From Imperialibacter sp. EC-SDR9 (GTDB taxonomy: Bacteria > Bacteroidota > Bacteroidia > Cytophagales > Cyclobacteriaceae), in contig NZ_LR701577.1 of assembly GCF_902498805.1 (NCBI RefSeq), positions 62,001 through 126,000 on the forward strand: DNA of 64,000 bases, written 5' to 3'. Made by a program: the position numbers and the translations under genes. The notes beneath the pieces were generated by a model that saw only the letters and a list, made by a program, of their open reading frames with translations, was not told the DNA's origin and ran no database searches. Positions 45,112-54,037 of the stretch are shown here, piece after piece (position 1 is the first letter of the stretch; each line of letters starts with the position of its first letter).

Positions 45112-46359
45112 ATGGGCAGCCCAGCTTCAACAATAGATTGGTCATTGGACATTCAATCAATACGGAAGCAATTTCCTGTGCTACATCAGGAAGTGAACGG
45201 CAAGCCTTTGATCTATTTCGACAATGCTGCGACAAATCAGAAGCCTGTATCTGTCATAAAAGCGCTGGATCACTACTATGAGACAGACAATGCAAATATC
45301 CACAGAGGCGTTCATACTTTAGCCGAAAGAGCTACCGCTGATTTCGAGGGCACAAGAAAGAAAGCAGCTGCTTTTCTCAATAGCAACGAGGTAGAAGAGA
45401 TCATTTTCACCAAAGGAACGACAGAGAGTATCAATCTTGTGGCGTCCACCTGGGGTAGAAAATTCGTAAACCCGGGTGATGAAATCATCATCAGCACGCT
45501 GGAACACCATTCCAATATTGTGCCGTGGCAAATGCTTTGTGAAGAAAAAGGAGCTGTCCTGAAAGTGATTCCTATCAATTCCAAAGGGGAAATCATCGTT
45601 GAGGAGTTCAAAAAGCTCCTATCAACTAAGACAAAACTTGTTTCTGTCGTGTTCGCTTCCAACGCCTTGGGTACTGTAAATCCTGTCGCAGAAATAATCG
45701 CCCTTGCGCATCAAACTGGAGCCATAGTTATGTTAGATGGTGCGCAGGCATCGGCCCACCTTGAAGTGGATGTGCAGAAGCTTGATATCGACTTCTTTGC
45801 TCTCTCCGCACATAAAATGTATGGCCCAACAGGAGTCGGCGTACTCTACGGCAAAAGAAGCTTATTGGAAGCAATGCCTCCCTATCAGGGTGGTGGAGAA
45901 ATGATCAGCGAGGTAACCTTTGAAAAGACAACCTACAACGCCATTCCTTATAAGTTTGAAGCCGGCACGCCGAACATCGCTGATGTGATTGCTTTTGGGG
46001 CAGCCATCGACTTTGTAAACGAGCATGGCAAAGAACGAATTGCTGCTCATGAAGAAGAACTGCTCCATTATGCGACAGCAAAGCTTGAGAATATCCCTGG
46101 GGTAACGATAGTAGGCCAGGCAGCTGATAAAGTCAGTGTTGTGTCATTTCTTGTCAACGGCTATCATCCACTTGATGTGGGAATGTACCTGGACGCCAGA
46201 GGCATTGCAGTGCGCACGGGGCATCATTGTACGCAACCTCTGATGAAACATTTGGGGATCGAAGGAACGGTAAGGGCCTCCTTTTCTGTTTACAATACCA
46301 AAGAGGAAATTGACCGACTGGCAGAGGCGGTTACCCTGCTTGCCGGTAGAAAAAATTAG
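45112..46359 (+). CDS. sufS: Cysteine desulfurase SufS
   Basis: The 415-residue PLP enzyme is a group II cysteine desulfurase. The N-terminal FDNAATNQKP, the PLP lysine in ALSAHKMYGPTGVGVLYG and the active cysteine in RTGHHCTQPLM are all present. It takes sulfur from cysteine and passes it to SufE. It starts two bases after sufD and ends one base before sufE. Confidence 0.96.
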   Translation: MGSPASTIDWSLDIQSIRKQFPVLHQEVNGKPLIYFDNAATNQKPVSVIKALDHYYETDNANIHRGVHTLAERATADFEGTRKKAAAFLNSNEVEEIIFTKGTTESINLVASTWGRKFVNPGDEIIISTLEHHSNIVPWQMLCEEKGAVLKVIPINSKGEIIVEEFKKLLSTKTKLVSVVFASNALGTVNPVAEIIALAHQTGAIVMLDGAQASAHLEVDVQKLDIDFFALSAHKMYGPTGVGVLYGKRSLLEAMPPYQGGGEMISEVTFEKTTYNAIPYKFEAGTPNIADVIAFGAAIDFVNEHGKERIAAHEEELLHYATAKLENIPGVTIVGQAADKVSVVSFLVNGYHPLDVGMYLDARGIAVRTGHHCTQPLMKHLGIEGTVRASFSVYNTKEEIDRLAEAVTLLAGRKN

Positions 46360-46360
46360 A

Positions 46361-46804
46361 ATGGCGGAGACTATAAAAGGCATTCAGGATGAAATTATCT
46401 CCGAGTTTGATATACTTGGAGATGATCGTGAAAGCAAGATATTCTACATTATGGAGTTGGGCGCTACGCTTCCAAAAATGGAAGAAAGCGAAAAAGTAGA
46501 ACACAATATTATCAAAGGCTGTCAGTCGAAAGTATGGCTCACGGCAGCGCTGGCTGGCGAAGTAATAAAATTCAGCGCCGATAGCAACACTGAAGTTACC
46601 AAAGGGCTTATCAGCCTATTGATACGAGTATTGTCGGGACAGAAACCGCAGGATATCATGCAAGCCGAGCTTTTCTTTATTGAAAAGATAGGCATGGGAC
46701 AGTTGATCGGATCCCAAAGATCGAACGGGCTTTCGTCGATGATCAAGCAAATGAAGCTATATGCGCTGGCCTTTCAGACTAAGTTGGCCGGAACAAATAC
46801 ATAA
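46361..46804 (+). CDS. sufE: Sulfur acceptor protein SufE
   Basis: From ATG at 46361 the product is 147 residues and starts MAETIKGIQDEI. The acceptor cysteine is in IIKGCQSKVWL, and the LISLLIRVLSGQ helix follows. It carries persulfide from SufS to the SufBCD scaffold. A longer frame reaching back to 46310 would overlap sufS by 50 bases and is rejected. It lies 18 bases before the DUF59 gene. Confidence 0.95.
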   Translation: MAETIKGIQDEIISEFDILGDDRESKIFYIMELGATLPKMEESEKVEHNIIKGCQSKVWLTAALAGEVIKFSADSNTEVTKGLISLLIRVLSGQKPQDIMQAELFFIEKIGMGQLIGSQRSNGLSSMIKQMKLYALAFQTKLAGTNT

Positions 46805-46822
46805 ACACAAACGCTGAGAACT

Positions 46823-47149
46823 ATGGAAAACCAAAATCAGCAGGAAGCGGATTTAAAGGAAAAGGTAATTGCCGCCATCAAAACGGTGTATGACCCGGAA
46901 ATTCCTGTGGACGTATACGAGTTGGGTCTGATCTACGAGATCAGTATATTTCCCGTCAACAACGTTTTTGTGTCTATGACATTGACATCCCCTAGCTGTC
47001 CTTCAGCCGAGGCCATCCCCAGTGAGGTGAAGGCCAAAATTGAAGAGGTAGAGGGAGTAAACGACGTGGAGGTTGAGCTTACGTTCGACCCGCCATTTAC
47101 GCAAGATATGATGAGTGAGGCCGCCAAATTGGAACTAGGCTTCATGTAA
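46823..47149 (+). CDS. DUF59 (MIP18/SufT-like) iron-sulfur maturation protein
   Basis: The 108-residue protein is a single DUF59 domain: VIAAIKTVYDPEIPVDVYELGLIYEI, the conserved MTLTSPSCPSAEAIP with the reactive cysteine, and VEVELTFDPPFTQDMMS. Such proteins help deliver clusters to target enzymes. It is part of the suf operon and may be called SufT by position, though the sequence is only the core domain. Confidence 0.9.
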   Translation: MENQNQQEADLKEKVIAAIKTVYDPEIPVDVYELGLIYEISIFPVNNVFVSMTLTSPSCPSAEAIPSEVKAKIEEVEGVNDVEVELTFDPPFTQDMMSEAAKLELGFM

Positions 47150-47220
47150 ATTAGTTTATTCATCCAGCGGCCGTTTAAGCCGTCATTCAGAAATAAATAG
47201 AACTTTAAAAAGATAAGGAA

Positions 47221-47637
47221 ATGTATCCCGAACCACTAGTTGCCCCCATGAGGACAGACCTTACCAGTGCAGGATTCACTGAGCTAAGAACCTCCGAAGA
47301 TGTTGAAAATCACCTTGAAGACCACAAAGGCACTTCGCTAATTGTTATCAACTCGGTGTGTGGATGTGCGGCTGGAGCAGCCCGTCCCGGAGTGAAGATG
47401 GCTCTAGCCAATAGTGCTAAGAAGCCTAACTTTTTAGGAACTGTGTTCGCTGGTGTAGATAAAGAGGCTACTCAGACTGCCAGGGAATATACTTTGCCTT
47501 ACCCCCCTTCGTCTCCGTCAATCGCACTGTTTAAAGATGGTGAATTGGTTCACTTCGTAGAAAGACACCACATTGAGGGCCGCAATGCTCAAATGATTGC
47601 AGCTCATTTGGTTGATGTTTTTGAAGAATATTGCTAA
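47221..47637 (+). CDS. BrxA/BrxB-family bacilliredoxin
   Basis: The 138-residue thioredoxin-fold protein carries the bacilliredoxin motif CGC in NSVCGCAAGAARPG and follows the YphP/YqiW pattern in MYPEPLVAPMR and HFVERHHIEGRNA. Bacilliredoxins remove bacillithiol from oxidised proteins. It is the last gene on this strand before a terminator, 71 bases after the DUF59 gene, so it probably belongs to the suf operon and could protect the exposed thiols of the sulfur-transfer proteins. Confidence 0.9.
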   Translation: MYPEPLVAPMRTDLTSAGFTELRTSEDVENHLEDHKGTSLIVINSVCGCAAGAARPGVKMALANSAKKPNFLGTVFAGVDKEATQTAREYTLPYPPSSPSIALFKDGELVHFVERHHIEGRNAQMIAAHLVDVFEEYC

Positions 47638-47668
47638 GGTTTCAAGAGAATAATATAAAATCATAGCA

Positions 47669-47697
47669 AAAGCTGGCTCAAAAGGCCAGCTTTTTAT
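47669..47697 (+). terminator. Terminator of the suf operon
   Basis: Stem AAAGCTGGC / GCCAGCTTT with a seven-base loop and a T-run (47691-47695), 31 bases after the bacilliredoxin stop. It runs into the 3' end of the convergent PD40/PKD gene. Confidence 0.8.
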
Positions 47698-49319
47698 TTT
47701 GTTAGTTTCACGGAAACGGTTGATGTGGTCATCAGGTACCGCACCCTGCCCTGCCATTGAAAGGAAGCCAGTGCCCTCACTTCATAGTCATTTGGAAGTA
47801 TATAAGTGTGGCTCACTTCGTTGCCGCAGGCAAAGTAACCGTCTCCAAAATCCCAATAGAACTCGGCATTGGCCGGATATGCGCCTGCCAAATGAGATTT
47901 AAATCTGGAAGCCTCATTGATTACTCCCGACACCTCTTCGTCCATTTTGAGCTCCAGAAATTCGTTCAATTCATACTCGTGGTCAATTTCATAGATTGTT
48001 CGGCTAGTGGACGCCTCCAAAATTGATAGCTTTATGTCATAGGTGCCATGAGCATCATAACAATGACTGACTGATTGCCCTTCTCCACCAAAACTATCCC
48101 CAAAATCCCAGCGGTACTTTACATCTCCATTATTACTCTCCGACTGGTACTCCAAATCGACACAGAGATTGCACGTAAGTTTGTGCGAAAAAGCGTTTTC
48201 GTTCGTGAAGATTTTTTCCGCAAGACAGATATCCTCACCAGTCAGTTCAGAGTATAACTCCTCCGACGTGGTAACAAATGAGTAAATATCCTGATTTCCC
48301 TGCTCGTTGCCAGAGACGAAGTATATCTTTTCCCCAATTGGTGGGAGGCTAAAGTGCTTGTTGTCATGCCGGTCATTAAATTGATTACCCAGGTTCTTCG
48401 GCCCTGACCATTCGTTCCAATTCTCTCCTTGTTTAACTGAATAAAAGATATCGAGACCTCCGTAACCTTCCTGACCGTCAGAGGAATAGAAAAGAAAACG
48501 GCCATCTGGAGAAAATGACGGAGAGGTATCTTCTCCAGGCGTATTCAAGGCACCAAGGTTGATAGGCGCATCCCATACTTTTTTACTTACTCTGTGGCTG
48601 ATATAGATATCTCTTCCACCCCTTGAGTCGTCCATTTCTGCAGAAATTAGCATGTGCTTGCCGTCCTCAGAGACAAAAAAGTCAGCGTATCCGGACTTGT
48701 TCTTGAAACCCTTTATAGTAAAATTGGCAGGGGTAGTCCATTTGCCATTTCGAAGTTCGGAATAGGAAAGACCCTCGCCTGAAATCTCTCCATTCTCGTA
48801 AGTATTACCCAAAATCAAATTAACGACCCCTTCTTCCACCGTAATAGAGGTGACAAAATTAGGCCCTCTGTTATTCAATGGAGGTGGCATGCGCTCAACT
48901 TTTGTCCAGGTATGCGTCTTTGGATCCCAGGTTGCAGTCCAAATATCCTCGGCGTCTTTGGTGCCTCCAACGTTGTCGGGGTGGTTGCTTCTGCTAAAAA
49001 AAAGCCGTCCTTCGCCCGGCTCTACCAGGGGCCCATGCTCATCGTAAATACTATTAACTCCGTATTCATTATTTTTCTCGACCGAGGCAATATTTCTCTT
49101 ATCTACCTTTCCAAGAGGAGACCCCGCCGGAGCGTGGTGTTTTGCACTTACCTCAGAGTCGGAGAAAATTATTTTATTTTGGGCCTGCCCAAAATGAAAC
49201 GCAGAAGCTAGAATTACGGTAAGAAAAACCCCTTTTTTAACAAAAAGGAAAGTTGTCAGCTCCGACCACTTAATTAAAGAGAACCCGAAATGGCTTTTTG
49301 AAATACAATCTGTTAGCAT
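47694..49319 (-). CDS. PD40 propeller plus PKD domain protein, exported
   Basis: The 541-residue product has a long N-terminus with a hydrophobic signal around residues 28-46 (VFLTVILASAFHFGQAQ). Residues 90-340 hold PD40-type propeller repeats (GRLFFSRSNHPDNVGG, SFSPDGRFLFYSSDGQEGYGGLDIFYS in part), followed by two PKD domains with YRWDFGDSFGG and FYWDFGDGYFACG, each closing with a SH.Y motif. It resembles PorE/OmpA-like cell-envelope proteins but lacks an OmpA domain. Function unknown. It converges with the suf operon. Confidence 0.75.
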   Translation of the reverse strand: MLTDCISKSHFGFSLIKWSELTTFLFVKKGVFLTVILASAFHFGQAQNKIIFSDSEVSAKHHAPAGSPLGKVDKRNIASVEKNNEYGVNSIYDEHGPLVEPGEGRLFFSRSNHPDNVGGTKDAEDIWTATWDPKTHTWTKVERMPPPLNNRGPNFVTSITVEEGVVNLILGNTYENGEISGEGLSYSELRNGKWTTPANFTIKGFKNKSGYADFFVSEDGKHMLISAEMDDSRGGRDIYISHRVSKKVWDAPINLGALNTPGEDTSPSFSPDGRFLFYSSDGQEGYGGLDIFYSVKQGENWNEWSGPKNLGNQFNDRHDNKHFSLPPIGEKIYFVSGNEQGNQDIYSFVTTSEELYSELTGEDICLAEKIFTNENAFSHKLTCNLCVDLEYQSESNNGDVKYRWDFGDSFGGEGQSVSHCYDAHGTYDIKLSILEASTSRTIYEIDHEYELNEFLELKMDEEVSGVINEASRFKSHLAGAYPANAEFYWDFGDGYFACGNEVSHTYILPNDYEVRALASFQWQGRVRYLMTTSTVSVKLTK

Positions 49320-49635
49320 TTATTGCAACTATTTGGTCAGTGTTTTGAAATCAGAGATTCAAAGCCATGTTTCAATCTACGATTTACTTAAAAAAATCAT
49401 TATTACCCATATAAAATTGGATTAAACCAATGAGTGGGGCAAAAAAATTGTTATCTAAAAATCAAGACGAGAGCTTTAGCACCCTCTTGTAATTCCTCAA
49501 TGAAATTCCCGACATTTATGACTTGAGGCAGCCCGACATTAACTACTCTATAACACAACGATTGGCAAAAGGTCAACGATCAGATACGTAACAAACCAGC
49601 TTCAGATCGAACATAGCGAATGAAATCCCGGCAGG
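49320..49635. other. Intergenic region with no recognised feature
   Basis: 316 bases between the PD40/PKD gene start and the epimerase gene stop, both on the minus strand. No credible open frame, tRNA, hairpin terminator or strong promoter was found; the composition is AT-richer than the flanks. Confidence 0.5.
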
Positions 49636-50559
49636 TTAAAAAGAGAACTTCTCCTTGAACTCAAGCAGTTCCTGCCTCAGGCTTTCTGGGTGAGGCATGT
49701 TGATATAATCTGCCAGCAGGGTCTCAGGGCTCACTTTTAATTCCATAAGGCTGATGTGCTGGTTAATGAAAGTATACTCAAGTTCGGGAAACATCTCTTT
49801 CATAGCATCCACTATGTCCAGAATGGGCAAGTTCTTATCAACAACATTATAGATTCCGGAGGGCACCTGCTTCAGTAAAGTTTCCTTGATAATCTCGGCA
49901 ACGTGCGTCACATGTATAAAAGCCCTGGCTTGTTTGCCGTTGCCAAAAATCTGGATTCGATTGCCGAAGTTGGCATCAAACATAAACCGGTTGATGACGG
50001 CGTCGAACCTCATGCTCTTATTGTAGCCATACACATTACCACACCGTAATATAACAGCGTCCTTGTTTGCACCCAGGCGAACCACGTGTTCCTCTCCCCT
50101 ATGCTTCGAAATACCATAGAAAGTCGACGGATCAGTGTCGGCTCGTTCGGTGGCGAGCTCCTCACTGGCACCATAAACGGCGGTACTGCTGGTGTATATG
50201 AGTTTCTTCACATTGTCCATCTCTTCAACTGCATACACCAGCTCGGCCGTTCCCCAGTGGTTCACCTGCTCGTAAAAGTGTGAGTCGGTATTGGCAAATG
50301 GCGTCGTTACCCTTGCCGCTAAATGGATCACGGCATCCACTTCTTTCAAATGCTTTCTTAGGGTTCTGCTGTCAAGCAATTCAGCTGACACCAGCTTTAT
50401 TCTTTCGTGGCCAGGGTACTTTTGACCAAAGAAAAAATTGAAGTTGCCTTTGCTCAGGTTATCATACACAATGATCTTCTCAACCTCGGGCTGTTGGCAC
50501 AAATTCCCTACCACCTGGGTTCCAATATACCCGGCTCCTCCTGTAATTAATACTCGCAT
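49636..50559 (-). CDS. NAD-dependent epimerase/dehydratase (extended SDR)
   Basis: The 307-residue protein has the Rossmann motif TGGAGYIG at the N-terminus, VIHLAA near residue 77, and the catalytic YGISK with Ser in YTSSTAVYG. The family (UDP-glucose 4-epimerase-like) modifies nucleotide sugars. It starts directly at the end of cysH (no gap), so the two are co-transcribed. The substrate is not clear; the link with cysH is unexpected. Confidence 0.85.
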   Translation of the reverse strand: MRVLITGGAGYIGTQVVGNLCQQPEVEKIIVYDNLSKGNFNFFFGQKYPGHERIKLVSAELLDSRTLRKHLKEVDAVIHLAARVTTPFANTDSHFYEQVNHWGTAELVYAVEEMDNVKKLIYTSSTAVYGASEELATERADTDPSTFYGISKHRGEEHVVRLGANKDAVILRCGNVYGYNKSMRFDAVINRFMFDANFGNRIQIFGNGKQARAFIHVTHVAEIIKETLLKQVPSGIYNVVDKNLPILDIVDAMKEMFPELEYTFINQHISLMELKVSPETLLADYINMPHPESLRQELLEFKEKFSF

Positions 50560-51216
50560 CTATTTACTGATTAGGTCGGTATGTAAACCGCATTCTGTCT
50601 TTTTCATCCCAAACCATCTGGCTTCACGTTCCTGCATTTCAGGATCCACTTTACGGGTGCAGGGCTCACAGCCTATACTCATATAGCCTTTGGCATCCAT
50701 TGGATGCCTCGGCAAATTGTGCTCCCTGATGTACTGGAAAATCATTTTGGCATTCCAGTCCAGCATAGGATGGAACCGAAACGTGTTATGCGGAGCCGGT
50801 TGCTCCACTTTCATAGCCGCCCTTACGGCGCTTTGATCCGCTCTTACTCCATTGATCCAAATGTCGTGCTCTTGAAGCAAAGCATCAGTTGGTTGCGTTT
50901 TATTGATGTAGCAGCAGTAGTCTGGGTCACTTGTAAACAATAGTTTACCATCATTACCAACCTGCATGTTTCTTGGCATGCTCGATTTTACATCAAGCAC
51001 TTTCATTCCAAACTCCTTGGCCACCTGATCCTTAAAAGCGATAGTGTCCGGAAAAAGATAGCCTGTATTGATAAAATAGACTGGGATTGAGTTGTCTATC
51101 CTGCTCAGCATATGAAGCATTACCAGGCTGTGCGTTTGAAAAGAGGAGGTTGTAAATAACTTCTTCCCCTCTGCCGTATACTCTTGAATTTTTGTTTCTA
51201 GCTCTTGAAAAGTCAC
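50560..51216 (-). CDS. cysH: Adenylylsulfate / phosphoadenylylsulfate reductase CysH
   Basis: The 218-residue protein has the paired cysteines CC (101-102) and CEPC (182-185) that bind a [4Fe-4S] cluster in APS-type reductases, and a C-terminal ECGLH with the catalytic Cys208. The nucleotide-binding start TTSSFQTHS and the INTGYLFPDT strand are also conserved. It reduces activated sulfate to sulfite. No cysD, cysN or cysI genes are in the window. It is followed at once by the epimerase gene. Confidence 0.9.
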   Translation of the reverse strand: MTFQELETKIQEYTAEGKKLFTTSSFQTHSLVMLHMLSRIDNSIPVYFINTGYLFPDTIAFKDQVAKEFGMKVLDVKSSMPRNMQVGNDGKLLFTSDPDYCCYINKTQPTDALLQEHDIWINGVRADQSAVRAAMKVEQPAPHNTFRFHPMLDWNAKMIFQYIREHNLPRHPMDAKGYMSIGCEPCTRKVDPEMQEREARWFGMKKTECGLHTDLISK

Positions 51217-51318
51217 TTCCTTACAGTTTAAAAAGTGAAACCCCCATTCCCGGAGAAAAATTCCGAAAGCGTATGAGAAAGCAAGATTAATACAAAAATC
51301 GTTTGGATTGAAAAAAAT

Positions 51319-52770
51319 TCAGAGCCAATCCCTCGAAAGTTTTTCAGCTGCAATGATCCCACTCAAAACTGTTCCCGGAATTCCCTGCCCAGGATAGGCG
51401 GTGTCACCACACAAGTAAACTCCTTTCGGCCCAAGCCTGCTGTTGACCATTTGCCAGGGCTTGATTTTCATATATTGTGGATAACCGCCCACGAAACCCC
51501 ATTTTCTTCCGGTCCACTTTTCCCAGGCCTTTGGCCCAGAGTTGTGTTTGTAAACGATATCCTTTCGTTCCAGAAAACCATGGTGCTCGAGGGTGTCGAT
51601 GATTTCCTTTTCCAAAATATCACTGGCAATTTCAGTGTCTCCAGGGTGTGGAATGTGCGTTGTGACCGACGCCACCATCAGACCCTCCACGTCCGAACGG
51701 GTTTCGTCAAGCGGGTGGCTTAAGCTTAAAAAAATGCTTTTGGATTTTATCCCACTTAACGGTGTGTGCAGGTGAATCTGGTAGTGAATAGCATCGAATT
51801 GTCTTCTAGGCCTAAAACCAAAACTAAGCTGAAAGGCACTGTTCAGCATCTGCGATGGCATATCCTTTGCTCCTCTCTGCAGCACCTGTGGAAACAACTC
51901 CCTAAGATTGTTAATTGGGATAGCCCCTATCACAAACCTGGAATCAAAAGTGCCCTTTGAGGTGCCAATAGTGTACCTCTCTCCGTCGGCTACTATCTTC
52001 TCTACCCGGCACCTCAAAGCAACTACTCCTCCCCTGCCCTCAATATAATTTACCAAAGGGTTTACAAGATTGATCATGCCCCCATCCAGATAATAATTGC
52101 CATAGTTAGTGTAGCATAGGGCTGTTGCCCCAAAAAGCACATTCACCTCCTCCATCTGATTTTGAGCAGTGATAAGGAGCTGTTCATTGACGAATGCAAC
52201 AAATCTTTCGTTCTGATCAAGCCCATATTTTCGAAGGAGACCAGCCATAGAATAAAAGCTCCACCGGGCATAAGTAAAATCGGTTATTCGTGCATTGGAA
52301 GCCAATTTTACCAGGTCAGAAAAGGACGAAGAGGGAAACTCCCTGAATCGAAGCGAGGCATCCCACACAAACCGGCTAACTTTGTAACAAAACTCCCAAA
52401 ATGGGCGTTGGCCTTTGCTTCCAAAAATCCGTTCCGCCTCCTTTATCCAGTCTTCAATAGCTTCATAACGGTTAATGACTGTTCCGTCTGCCAACACCAC
52501 CTGCATGGGCAAGGCAAGCTTTCTGGCAGATAGCGGGATGCCTGTCTTGTCCAAAAGATGCTTCAGGGGCATTCCTTCATCCAGGCCAACCAGTGTGGTA
52601 GCGCCAGTTTCAAAAACGAAACCCTTGCGCCAATACGAACTTGTGCATCCTCCTGGCAGGTAATTTTGCTCTAACACAGCCACCGTTAGTCCTTTCTGGG
52701 CCAACAGAGCAGCACTTGTTAAACCACCCATTCCACTTCCAACCACACATACATCCACTCTATTCTTCAT
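51319..52770 (-). CDS. CrtI-like FAD-dependent desaturase/isomerase
   Basis: The 483-residue protein is an FAD-binding oxidoreductase of the phytoene-desaturase/carotenoid-isomerase group: VVGSGMGGLTSAALLAQKG at the N-terminus, LEQNYLPGGCTSS, and a C-terminal GVYLCGDTAYPGQGIPGTVLSGI. Members desaturate or isomerise carotenoids or saturate retinol. The other carotenoid genes (crtB, crtY) are not in the window. It is divergent from the pterin gene run, separated by about 140 bases. Confidence 0.82.
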   Translation of the reverse strand: MKNRVDVCVVGSGMGGLTSAALLAQKGLTVAVLEQNYLPGGCTSSYWRKGFVFETGATTLVGLDEGMPLKHLLDKTGIPLSARKLALPMQVVLADGTVINRYEAIEDWIKEAERIFGSKGQRPFWEFCYKVSRFVWDASLRFREFPSSSFSDLVKLASNARITDFTYARWSFYSMAGLLRKYGLDQNERFVAFVNEQLLITAQNQMEEVNVLFGATALCYTNYGNYYLDGGMINLVNPLVNYIEGRGGVVALRCRVEKIVADGERYTIGTSKGTFDSRFVIGAIPINNLRELFPQVLQRGAKDMPSQMLNSAFQLSFGFRPRRQFDAIHYQIHLHTPLSGIKSKSIFLSLSHPLDETRSDVEGLMVASVTTHIPHPGDTEIASDILEKEIIDTLEHHGFLERKDIVYKHNSGPKAWEKWTGRKWGFVGGYPQYMKIKPWQMVNSRLGPKGVYLCGDTAYPGQGIPGTVLSGIIAAEKLSRDWL

Positions 52771-52913
52771 GCTTTGTAGGATTGTTTAATCTATTGTTAA
52801 AAAAGTTAAACAAGTTGGCTCCTCATAATGTTTGCTGACTAATTGATTCTATTAACAGGAATTATTGCACTTATTTACCAAATAAACGTTTATAGAATTT
52901 CAAATACTCCTGA

Positions 52914-53321
52914 ATGAAGGTAGCAGTCTACAGAAAAGAACATTTTAATGCAGCCCACAGGCTCAACAATCCGGCCTGGAGTGAAGAAAAGAACAGAGAG
53001 GTTTTTGGAAAGTGCAATAATGGCAATTATCACGGACACAATTACGATTTGGTGGTAAAGCTGGTGGGAGACCCTGACCCTGAAACAGGGTACGTATTTG
53101 ATATGAAAGTATTAAGCGATCTGGTGAAAGAACATGTGACGAGAAAATTTGACCACAAGAACTTAAACATCGACGTGGAAGAGTTTCGCTCGTTGAATCC
53201 AACTGCTGAAAATATTGCGATTGTAATCTATGACCTGTTGAGAGCCAGGATTGACAGCAAACTTGATTTAAAAATTACCCTTTATGAAACAGAAAGAAAC
53301 TTTGTTGAGTACCCAGCCTAG
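52914..53321 (+). CDS. 6-pyruvoyl-tetrahydropterin synthase family protein (PTPS-I-like)
   Basis: The 135-residue protein has the zinc ligands of the family (His in FNAAHRL and the pair in YHGHNY) and the catalytic cysteine in GKCNNGNYHGH. The spacing Cys-x5-His-Gly-His and GDPDPETGYVFDMKVL match eukaryote-type PTPS-I (tetrahydrobiopterin route) better than QueD, which has Cys-x3-HGH. It overlaps folE by 38 bases, so its substrate is probably the FolE product. It could still feed queuosine synthesis. Confidence 0.85.
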   Translation: MKVAVYRKEHFNAAHRLNNPAWSEEKNREVFGKCNNGNYHGHNYDLVVKLVGDPDPETGYVFDMKVLSDLVKEHVTRKFDHKNLNIDVEEFRSLNPTAENIAIVIYDLLRARIDSKLDLKITLYETERNFVEYPA

Positions 53322-53994
53322 CCAGGCATTGGACATAGACGACATGGAAGATGATCATGTGGCGACCTCCTACGAGACACCACTAAGGGCCGATGCTTTC
53401 GAGATGGATGACGATCTCAAAATGGAGCTTATTGCCAAGCACTTCAGGGAGATCATGCATATTTTGGGCATGGATCTGACCGACGACAGCCTGAAAGGTA
53501 CTCCGAATAGAGTCGCTAAAATGTATGTTAAGGAGGTATTCAGCGGCTTAAACCCAAAAAACAAGCCTACAGCAAAGCTGTTTGACAACAAATACGAGTA
53601 CAATGAAATGCTGGTAGAACGTGACATTACCTTCTATTCGTATTGCGAGCATCATTTTGTGCCTATTTATGGCAAGGCTCATGTGGCATACATTTCCAGT
53701 GGGAAGGTGATAGGCTTATCAAAAATCAACCGTATTGTTCAGTATTATGCAAAAAGGCCTCAGGTACAGGAAAGAATGACCGTGCAAATTGCAAATGAGC
53801 TGAAAAAGATTTTAAAGACAGACAACGTGGGAGTGGTGGTAGATGCCGTGCACATGTGTGTTTCTTCACGTGGAGTGGGCGACACCAACAGCAGAACAGG
53901 TACTGCACATTTCAGCGGAAAGTTTTCAGATGAAAACACCAAGAAAGAATTTTTGAATTACATCAATACGCCCAACAATCTCAATGGTAAATAG
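53284..53994 (+). CDS. folE: GTP cyclohydrolase I FolE
   Basis: The 236-residue protein converts GTP to dihydroneopterin triphosphate. The zinc cysteines and histidine are in SYCEHHFVPIYG and VHMCVSSRGV, and GLSKINRIVQYYAKRPQVQERMT is the family core (cited here only as a position, about 157-180). The first 50 residues are acidic and variable. It starts inside the PTPS gene; a later ATG at 53344 would avoid the overlap but shorten the tail. An SDR gene follows after 43 bases. Confidence 0.95.
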   Translation: MKQKETLLSTQPSQALDIDDMEDDHVATSYETPLRADAFEMDDDLKMELIAKHFREIMHILGMDLTDDSLKGTPNRVAKMYVKEVFSGLNPKNKPTAKLFDNKYEYNEMLVERDITFYSYCEHHFVPIYGKAHVAYISSGKVIGLSKINRIVQYYAKRPQVQERMTVQIANELKKILKTDNVGVVVDAVHMCVSSRGVGDTNSRTGTAHFSGKFSDENTKKEFLNYINTPNNLNGK

Positions 53995-54037
53995 TTAGTG
54001 AAGTAGCAATAAGCTACACCAAAAAAACTATTTACTA

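Noticed and set aside
46310-46360. Upstream start for sufE
   Set aside because: It lies inside the end of sufS and gives residues unrelated to SufE.
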